Source: Actinomycetota bacterium (GTDB lineage Bacteria > Actinomycetota > Geothermincolia > Fen-727 > Anoxymicrobiaceae). Taken from it: DNA of 64,000 nt. The first letter of the stretch is position 1. Each line of letters starts with the position of its first letter. The DNA lies in NCBI GenBank assembly GCA_018896525.1, contig JAHIMR010000038.1, positions 1 to 64,000 of the forward strand, read 5' to 3'. Under the pieces are notes generated by a model. The model searched no databases, was not told the DNA's origin, and saw only the letters and a list, made by a program, of their open reading frames with translations. Both the position numbers and the translations under genes were made by a program. This document shows, piece by piece, positions 25,041 through 31,195 of the stretch.

Positions 25041-25847
25041 CTATCCTATGCTGGTCCTCGCTTCCAGCCGCCGGAAGAGCTCCCCCCGGGTATCCACTGC
25101 AGGGTCACACTCGACCCGTATGTTCCCCCTGGGGCATACAATGGCGCACCTCCCGCAGCATTTGCAGAAATCGGAGAACTCCGGACCCTCATCACCGAGT
25201 TCGATAGCGCCCAGGCAGCATGTCCTCGCGCACTGCCCGCACCCGGAGCAATCGCCACCGGCCACCATCGAGAGTCCGGGGAGCCGCAGGATTCGATTGC
25301 GATAGGCGACTGGGCCCCCCCTCATGTTTACCCGAACGGTACAGCAGCAGTCGCAACAGAAGCAGACGACCAGCATCCTTCGATACTCTTTTATGCCGAA
25401 GAGAAACGCGTCAAAGGAGGCGTGGAGAACCAGGGGGAGAAGACCATGGTTTATTGCCAGCGTTGCGTGTTCCTTTCCCTCTTCCTTTGAGGCGGGCTTT
25501 CCAAGCCATGGATTGATGTCGCGAACCCCCTCGCCAAGGACGAGACACCCGATCTCAGCGGGGAAGTTGGAACAGCCGGCCGTGGAACGACACAAGCAAC
25601 TGTCCGCGATGAAGCAGAGGCTAGCGCGGTCAACTAACTCGAAGAGCAACTGCATGGGCAGAGCGCTCTCCGGCGGGACCTCGATATCCTCTCCCACGGG
25701 TATCCAGGTGCAATCGGTGTTCCGCTCGTTTACTAGCCTGGTACCGAGGTACTTGTCGACAAACGGAATGCGGACGATACTCTTCAGGGGGCCGCCGATG
25801 GGCCAGAGCTTCTCCACGACTTTATAGAAGGCAACGGACCGGCTCAC
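25041..25847 (-). CDS. Cysteine-rich 4Fe-4S dicluster protein
   Basis: 268 residues from a GTG start (GGGAG 8 nt upstream). The C-terminal third carries two ferredoxin motifs, CSGCGQCARTC and CKCCGRCAIVCP; upstream are unusual clusters SCLCRSTAGC and CFCCDCCC, giving far more Cys than a dicluster ferredoxin needs. The N-terminal region (~130 residues) has no recognised motif. It could be a redox regulator, maturation factor or electron carrier for the neighbouring operons. No partner gene is translationally coupled to it. Confidence 0.75.
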   Translation of the reverse strand: MSRSVAFYKVVEKLWPIGGPLKSIVRIPFVDKYLGTRLVNERNTDCTWIPVGEDIEVPPESALPMQLLFELVDRASLCFIADSCLCRSTAGCSNFPAEIGCLVLGEGVRDINPWLGKPASKEEGKEHATLAINHGLLPLVLHASFDAFLFGIKEYRRMLVVCFCCDCCCTVRVNMRGGPVAYRNRILRLPGLSMVAGGDCSGCGQCARTCCLGAIELGDEGPEFSDFCKCCGRCAIVCPRGNIRVECDPAVDTRGELFRRLEARTSIG

Positions 25848-26024
25848 GGGCTATACTCCCGGGATTGCTGTCTCGAAATCATTCCCTGATATCCAGCGTT
25901 CGGCGTCTTCGCCCCCGGACAACAGCATTGTATCATGCCACGGGCCGGCCTTCCGCTCCCGGGACGGATTTGGTGTGCAAAGGGGGGACCGACCATCAAA
26001 CGTACGACGTTTCCTCAAGAGGTA

Positions 26025-26429
26025 CTACTCCTGTGGTTGCTCCCGCTTCTGCCGTGCCACGGCCAGCATCAGCGACGTCCGGTCGAAGTAGACCTCGTTC
26101 CTGGTTATCTTTCCGTCTTCGATTTCCACGATATCAAGGCCATACTCCGTGATCACGTCATCCCCGACGGGAATCGTGGCTTTCCACTTCAAGGTGAAAC
26201 CTCTCATGGTCGGGAACGCCTCGACTGCTTCCCACTCCCACTCCGGGTTGGCGTCAAGTAGACCGGTGAAGTAGTCGAGGAGCCTGTCGCGGCCCTGTAT
26301 TCCGTCCCTCACCGCAGGGTCGGAGTAAAAGGCGTCCTCCCCGTAGAAGTCAATCAGCCCCTCGGGATCGTTCCCGGTCCAGGAACTCAACCACCTGGAG
26401 CAGAACTCGAGTATCTTCCCTTCATTCAT
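26025..26429 (-). CDS. SnoaL/NTF2-like fold protein
   Basis: 134 residues with the typical cone-fold pattern: FCSRWLSSWTGNDPEGLIDF, YGEDAFYSDPAVRDGIQGRD, RLLDYFTGLLDANPEWEW, and alternating strands ending DGKITRNEVYFDR. Such proteins are small isomerases, hydrolases or binding proteins; the catalytic residues of ketosteroid isomerase are not clearly placed. Stand-alone gene. Confidence 0.8.
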   Translation of the reverse strand: MNEGKILEFCSRWLSSWTGNDPEGLIDFYGEDAFYSDPAVRDGIQGRDRLLDYFTGLLDANPEWEWEAVEAFPTMRGFTLKWKATIPVGDDVITEYGLDIVEIEDGKITRNEVYFDRTSLMLAVARQKREQPQE

Positions 26430-26669
26430 TCACGCCTCCATTGTCCACGAAGGTCCATACGCGATCCATCACCTGATAGTACCTTATCCAGAGCGCACCG
26501 CGGGGGCAGGGGGATAAAAACGCAACAATGGGGCCAGGCCCCAAACGCAACAGGTTTAGCGGTTAATCATTTACATTGAGCGGAAATGTTAACAACGTGC
26601 AAAAGGGGCCAGGTCCCTTTTGCGCAGAAGCAAACGCACAGAAATAAACCTGGTGAGAAACATCGAAGC
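26430..26669. repeat. Intergenic palindromes of the GGGGCCAGGCCCC type
   Basis: Two palindromes are embedded in this gap: TGGGGCCAGGCCCCA at 26529-26543, and a 25-bp one at 26599-26623 (GCAAAAGGG core arms around CCAGG). Both are flanked by AACGCAACA motifs like those around the GGTGCC palindromes elsewhere, so they belong to the same broad repeat group with a different stem sequence. No gene is present. Confidence 0.7.
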
Positions 26670-26715
26670 TGGTAGCGGGGGCCGGATTCGAACCGGCGAC
26701 CTCTGGGTTATGAGC
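26670..26715 (-). other. 3'-half duplicate of the initiator tRNA (candidate attachment site)
   Basis: 46 nt on the minus strand match the 3' half of the tRNA-fMet gene at 28301-28377, from the anticodon loop through CCA, with a single difference (T-stem GCCGG here, GTCGG in the complete gene). The copy here restores perfect T-stem pairing. No 5' half follows, so it cannot make a tRNA. It is a direct repeat flanking the DUF4143 ATPase gene, the arrangement left by tRNA-directed integration. Confidence 0.8.
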
Positions 26716-26767
26716 ATTAGTGATTTCTGAATTCCAGATTCAAGACGTGACCGGGGGGAGTGCGGCA

Positions 26768-28018
26768 TTATGAAAGGAGCACGCTTATGGGGACCGCCCA
26801 TATCTTTCTTCCCAGACTTACCATCTCAGTGCCGTTGTAGGCGAGAATCCCCGCCCTGGCATTCGGAGTGGCCTCAAGGAAAGCCCTCAAGTTGCGTATG
26901 TCCGACGATCCAAATGAGGAGGAGGCCTTCACCTCTATCCCCACTACTTCCCTCCGGTTGTCCACCACGAAATCCACTTCGCGCTCCCCCGCGGTTTTCC
27001 AGTAGAAGAGCTCCCACCCCAGCGTGTGTGCCTCGAGTATTCCAAGAAGGTTCTGAGCCACAAAGGTTTCGTAGATGTATCCTTTCAATGGATCACGGGA
27101 AAGGTCTTCAATCCCGGCCAGGTGGCAGGCAAGGCCTGAATCGGCAAAGAAGACCTTGGGCTTCTTTCTTATCCGGCTTGCCCTGCTCCCCCTGAAGGCC
27201 TGAACCCTGTAGATCAGGAAGAGGTCCTCGAGCCAACCCAGGTAGCGCATGGTCGTGTTGTAATTTAAGTCCGCGTCCCTCCCGATGTTGCTCACGTTCA
27301 GTAGTTGACCGGTACGACCGGCCACCAGCCTGACCAGGTTGCTGAACCCTATTATATTGTTGACCCTGGATATAAAGCGTATGTCTCTCTCCAGATAGTT
27401 CTGCTCGTACCCGATGAGCCAGAACCGGGCGTCCTCTTTCTTTGCCAGAACTACGGGGGGGAGCCCTCCTGTCATGACCTCGGCGTCTGTTATGGGTTCA
27501 ACCTCACCCGCATTTCGTTTTCCCGGCTTGGAGAAGAACTTCAAGATGAAAGGTTTCCCCCCGGTCTCTTCCCTTATCTCCCGCCTGGTCATGGGCATCA
27601 TCTTGAGGTTAATGGACCTCCCGGTGAGCGTCTCCGCCGCAGCTTTCTTCAATGGGAGGGTTGCCGAACCGGAGAGTAGAAACCGCCCCGGCCTCCTGTC
27701 CTTCTCCAGAACCCTCTTGATCCCCATGAAGAGAGTGTCCGATCTCTGTGCCTCGTCAATGGTGACAGCGTCGTGGTACGAGAGTGTTTGATCGGTGTTT
27801 TCTTCCAGTGCTTTTAGATAAGCCATATCATCAAGGCTTACGTATTCTCTCTTCGAGAGTTCAGGGTCGTTCACCAGCATGGAGGTCTTTCCAACCTGGC
27901 GCATGCCGGTCAGCACAACCGTCGGCAGGCTTCTGAGAGCTCTCGCTATCTGCCCTGATAGCTCTCTGTCCAGATAATTCTTAACGATATTGGCTTTCGC
28001 CTGAAGTGACCGTTGCAT
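26768..28018 (-). CDS. AAA-family ATPase with DUF4143 domain
   Basis: About 416 residues. Walker A is GMRQVGKTSM near residue 38, Walker B region is SYHDAVTIDEAQR, sensor LLSGSATLPL; the C-terminal DUF4143 part includes the PD-(D/E)xK-like stretch FYWKTAGEREVDFVVDN and VVGIEVKASSSF. These proteins are common, mobile and of unclear function; a nuclease-like C-terminus and links with mobile DNA or toxin-antitoxin-like behaviour have been proposed. It is the only gene between the two tRNA-fMet 3' ends, which marks it as cargo of a small integrated element. ATG at 28018 preferred over in-frame GTGs just upstream. Confidence 0.88.
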   Translation of the reverse strand: MQRSLQAKANIVKNYLDRELSGQIARALRSLPTVVLTGMRQVGKTSMLVNDPELSKREYVSLDDMAYLKALEENTDQTLSYHDAVTIDEAQRSDTLFMGIKRVLEKDRRPGRFLLSGSATLPLKKAAAETLTGRSINLKMMPMTRREIREETGGKPFILKFFSKPGKRNAGEVEPITDAEVMTGGLPPVVLAKKEDARFWLIGYEQNYLERDIRFISRVNNIIGFSNLVRLVAGRTGQLLNVSNIGRDADLNYNTTMRYLGWLEDLFLIYRVQAFRGSRASRIRKKPKVFFADSGLACHLAGIEDLSRDPLKGYIYETFVAQNLLGILEAHTLGWELFYWKTAGEREVDFVVDNRREVVGIEVKASSSFGSSDIRNLRAFLEATPNARAGILAYNGTEMVSLGRKIWAVPISVLLS

Positions 28019-28060
28019 TATCACCACTTGATTGTAGACATTACCTTACATTGTATGATA

Positions 28061-28089
28061 AATATACCAAGTCCCTTGACTGCCGTCAA
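28061..28089 (-). promoter_or_regulatory. Putative promoter of the DUF4143 ATPase gene
   Basis: On the minus strand TTGACG (28089-28084), a 17-bp spacer and TATATT (28066-28061) lie about 40 bp before the start codon. Hexamers and spacing fit a housekeeping sigma factor. Confidence 0.55.
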
Positions 28090-28261
28090 TCGATACTCTC
28101 TTGCTCTCCAGCCGTGGTTGAGTCATCCCGAGCTTTCCGGCGATGTCTCCCTGGGATTAATACATCCTGTCATCAAGGCCCATTTACCACTCGTAGGCCA
28201 GGAACATGGGATTTGGGTACTGCTTGGTTGGCTTGGTCGGTTTCCGCTTGATTTCGGGAAA

Positions 28262-28291
28262 ATCAAAGGTGGAACTGAAGGTTCCACCTTT
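28262..28291 (-). terminator. Hairpin terminator downstream of tRNA-fMet
   Basis: AAAGGTGGAAC pairs with GTTCCACCTTT around a 5-nt loop, followed on the minus strand by a short T-rich tract. It lies 10 bp after the tRNA CCA end, fitting an intrinsic terminator. Confidence 0.7.
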
Positions 28292-28300
28292 TAACTCGTT

Positions 28301-28377
28301 TGGTAGCGGGGGCCGGATTCGAACCGACGACCTCTGGGTTATGAGCCCAGCGAGCTTCCAAACTGCTCCACCCCGCA
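28301..28377 (-). tRNA. Initiator tRNA-fMet (anticodon CAT)
   Basis: Full 77-nt cloverleaf with encoded CCA. D stem GAGC/GCTC, anticodon stem CTGGG/CCCAG with loop CTCATAA, T arm GTCGG-TTCGAAT-CCGGC. The three G-C pairs next to the anticodon loop and the unpaired first acceptor position are initiator hallmarks; here position 1-72 is U-U rather than the usual C-A. One G-U pair in the T stem. Its 3' half is repeated at 26670-26715. Confidence 0.95.
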
Positions 28378-28683
28378 CCGTTCGTGATTTCCATTCTGTT
28401 GTATCCGTCGCTGGAATGCAAGCGCGCGTTGGGGAATCGCGCCAATCAACACGACAACGCAAGACAAGACCGGGATCGTAACCTCATCTTCAACAATAAC
28501 AACAGCATCATCATTCAACAATAAGATCACTAAACAAAATTCGCAACAACGCCGATATAAAGAGTACGACTGTATATATTATTAACAGTAATTGACAATA
28601 ACTATTGACTGTTAACAGTAGAAAGCGGGATAATAGTAGCAATGCAACACGCTGTAACGTATATACGTCTATAGAGATGAGCC
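28378..28683. promoter_or_regulatory. AT-rich promoter/operator region of the NlpC/P60 gene
   Basis: About 300 bp of low-GC sequence. A good promoter, TTGACT (28605-28610), 18-bp spacer, GATAAT (28629-28634), lies 50 bp upstream of the gene. The spacer contains the perfect 12-bp palindrome ACTGTTAACAGT (28608-28619). A half-site, TTAACAGTA, occurs at 28582-28590 and again at 28612-28620, exactly 30 bp apart (about three helical turns), which suggests cooperative binding of a regulator. Confidence 0.7.
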
Positions 28684-29769
28684 ATGAAACGGAAGAGCAT
28701 AACACTGGGTAGAATAAGATTTATTACTGTGGTCGGGGTAATTGCCGCGGTCACCCTCCTTCTGGTGCCCACGACCGGCGTTATCGCTGTCCCGACCGGG
28801 GATGATATCGCAAGCAAGAGCCAGCAGGCCGCGGAGGTATCGCGCGAGATAGACGCCCTGGATAAGGAACTGGGTGTCGCCGCCGAGGCGTACGACCGCG
28901 TCAAAGTGGAGCTCGACGAGATAACCGACGAGGTCAACGAGACCCGCCAGCGCCTCTCCGATATCAAGCAGAGTCTGAGGGACCGCAGGGATATCCTGAA
29001 CGAGCGCGCCGCGGCGATGTACAAGAACGGCAAAACGTCGATGCTGGAAGTCCTGCTGCGTACCAAGGACTTCGTTGACTTCCTGGAAAGGGCGGATTAC
29101 GTTTCCAGGGTAGCTCAGAGCGACGCCAAGCTTATCACGCGGATCAAGAGCAACCGTGACTCCGTCAGCCAGTTGGAAAGGGATCTCGCCGAGCAGCAAC
29201 GCCAGAAGGAAGGCCTCGTCCAGCAGTCGATCGCGAAGAAGCAGCAGGTCGAGGGAGCTCTCGCTCAGCGCGAGGTACTGCTCACCAGTCTCAACCAGGA
29301 CATACAGAGGATGCTGGCGGAGCAGACCGCGCAACAGCGGGCGGTGGACACTGTCCTCAACGATGAGGCGTTGGACCAACTCGCCGACGCTCCCGAGGGA
29401 GGGCTGGCCAAGACCGCCATGAAGTACCTGGGGGTTGACTATCACTGGGCCGGTGCCGGGCCGGGCAAGTGCCCGACCGGGGTGCACCGGATCTGCTTCG
29501 ACTGCTCCGGCCTGACACAGTACGTATACAAGCTGCACGGCATAAGCATCCCGCACAACGCCGCGCTCCAGTTCAACCGGGGGATCAAGATAACACTCCA
29601 GCAGGCACGCTCCGGAGACCTGGTCTTCTTCGGGACGCCCCCGCACCACGTTGGCATGTACCTCGGCAACGACATGTTCCTCCACGCTCCCAGCACCGGG
29701 GACGTCGTCAAGGTCAGCAGGCTCTCATCCAGGAGCGACACATCAGGGTTCTGCCGATTCAAGAGGTGA
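28684..29769 (+). CDS. Secreted coiled-coil NlpC/P60 peptidoglycan hydrolase
   Basis: 361 residues: N-terminal signal/anchor segment (FITVVGVIAAVTLLLVPTTG, 13-32), a long coiled coil (~40-230, heptad-rich with many Gln/Glu/Arg), then an NlpC/P60 domain from ~240 with catalytic C274 (DCSGL), H322 (HHVGMYLG) and H334 (LHAPS). This is the CwlO/RipA architecture of cell-separation endopeptidases that cut between D-Glu and meso-DAP. The coiled coil normally keeps the enzyme inactive or binds an FtsEX-type activator. Expressed from its own promoter with a candidate operator. Confidence 0.92.
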   Translation: MKRKSITLGRIRFITVVGVIAAVTLLLVPTTGVIAVPTGDDIASKSQQAAEVSREIDALDKELGVAAEAYDRVKVELDEITDEVNETRQRLSDIKQSLRDRRDILNERAAAMYKNGKTSMLEVLLRTKDFVDFLERADYVSRVAQSDAKLITRIKSNRDSVSQLERDLAEQQRQKEGLVQQSIAKKQQVEGALAQREVLLTSLNQDIQRMLAEQTAQQRAVDTVLNDEALDQLADAPEGGLAKTAMKYLGVDYHWAGAGPGKCPTGVHRICFDCSGLTQYVYKLHGISIPHNAALQFNRGIKITLQQARSGDLVFFGTPPHHVGMYLGNDMFLHAPSTGDVVKVSRLSSRSDTSGFCRFKR

Positions 29770-29839
29770 GCCCGGACCGTGGACGGCACCTATACCGTAG
29801 ACGTTCTCTGACACCTTTTCGCCGGCTTTGCGAGGTACA

Positions 29840-30673
29840 ATGAAACGCCACATTGTATTAACAGCTATCCTCGTGGGGGTACTTCTTACCCTTCTCGCCG
29901 TCGCCCCCGGTTGCGGCAAGGCCCCGCGGGAAAACCCGCCGCCGACGCCCGCCACCACTCACGACCAGGTGGAAAGCGGTCCCCGGTTCAGCTTTATCGT
30001 CTGCGGCGACCCCCAGAACAACTACGAGGTCCTCGGCAAGGTCCTCGAGGCCGCGACCTCGGTGGACTTCCTGGTTATCGCCGGGGACGTGACCGGGAGC
30101 GGCACCGCCACCGAGTTCGCCAACTTCGTGGACGCGATGGAGCGAAGCGGGGTCCGCTACTACTGCGTGCCGGGCAACCACGACGTGGCGACCTCGCCGG
30201 TCGACGAGAACTACCGGCGGTACCTTGGCGCGCCGTACCAGTCGTTCAACTACGAGAACTGCCACTTCGCGCTGATCGACAACGGCACCCCCGGCCGTGG
30301 GTTCTACCCGGCGGAGGGCCAGTGGCTGAAAAGCGACCTCGAGGCGGCGCGGGACGGTGGCTTCGATCACGTCTTCGCGGTGTGTCACGTGCCGCCCGGA
30401 TATCCGTACTCCCCGAGGCCGGACCCCGAGCAGGCGGCCGGGATGGAGGCGAACGAGAACCTTATCCCAATCCTTGCCGAAGGGGGCGTCGAGAAGCTCT
30501 TCTGCGGGCACTTCCATGCTTACAGGCAGTTCGAGGAGGACGGGGTCCTGGTAACCATCACCGGCGGCGCCGGTGCGCCGCTTCACGCCGGCGAAGCGTA
30601 CGGGGGTTACTTCCATTACATCCTGGTGGAGATCGCCGGAAAGCAAAGAACGCAAGAAGTCGTTAGAATATAG
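29840..30673 (+). CDS. Exported calcineurin-like metallophosphoesterase, probable lipoprotein
   Basis: 277 residues from the ATG at 29840 (GAGG upstream). N-terminal signal ILVGVLLTLLAVAPGCGK with a lipobox-like APGC, then a Pro/Thr linker. Metal motifs: GDPQNN, VIAGDVTGSGT, PGNHDVA, AVCHVPP and FCGHFHAY, i.e. the full dinuclear-metal set. Resembles phosphatases of the 3',5'-cAMP phosphodiesterase/purple acid group; substrate unknown. Confidence 0.88.
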   Translation: MKRHIVLTAILVGVLLTLLAVAPGCGKAPRENPPPTPATTHDQVESGPRFSFIVCGDPQNNYEVLGKVLEAATSVDFLVIAGDVTGSGTATEFANFVDAMERSGVRYYCVPGNHDVATSPVDENYRRYLGAPYQSFNYENCHFALIDNGTPGRGFYPAEGQWLKSDLEAARDGGFDHVFAVCHVPPGYPYSPRPDPEQAAGMEANENLIPILAEGGVEKLFCGHFHAYRQFEEDGVLVTITGGAGAPLHAGEAYGGYFHYILVEIAGKQRTQEVVRI

Positions 30674-30694
30674 AGAAAGACACAGTGGAGGAGC

Positions 30695-31087
30695 ATGGCA
30701 AAGAAGAAGCCGGCCGTGGAGACAATCGACCTCCTGGTGAAGATGTTCCAGGAGTACCCGGGGTCTGTTGTCGTCGAACGCCTGAGGGACGGTGCCTGCC
30801 TCGAGGCTACGGTTGACGGGCAGGAGTTCGGCCTGGAGAAAACCGACGGCGTGCTGATGATATCCGAGGGGGCGCCGGTGTCCCCGGACATCTCGGTTGA
30901 ACTGAACCGGGAGGCATGTGATTACCTTGCCGGCTCCGAGACTCCTGACGACGTTATCACCCGTACCCGCGAGTGTATCAACGGCACACACGACGACTGC
31001 ACGATGACCTACAGTATCGATGCCGGCCCTCCGCGAATGCTGCTTAAGGGGTACCTCGACTTCGCCCGAAAGATGGGGCTCCTGTAG
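30695..31087 (+). CDS. Conserved-looking small protein, function unknown
   Basis: 130 residues, acidic, soluble, with GGAGG 5 nt before the ATG and only 21 bp after the phosphoesterase gene, so likely co-transcribed. Sequence features are an N-terminal helix, a central strand-rich region (SVVVERLRDGACLEATVDGQ) and a C-terminal hydrophobic helix (MLLKGYLDFARKMGLL) resembling sterol-carrier-protein-like folds only loosely. I do not recognise the family. Confidence 0.65.
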   Translation: MAKKKPAVETIDLLVKMFQEYPGSVVVERLRDGACLEATVDGQEFGLEKTDGVLMISEGAPVSPDISVELNREACDYLAGSETPDDVITRTRECINGTHDDCTMTYSIDAGPPRMLLKGYLDFARKMGLL

Positions 31088-31195
31088 CGCCGGCAACAAC
31101 CAGCATCCGTTATTCCCTGGTAGCGCTGGCATCTTGCCGTCTTCTGTTCCGGCGAGAGCCGCCTGGAAGGCGGCGCTACAAGTCCCGGAGAGCGC

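Noticed and set aside
26670..26715. Second tRNA gene
   Set aside because: Only the 3' half is present; there is no acceptor 5' strand or D arm.
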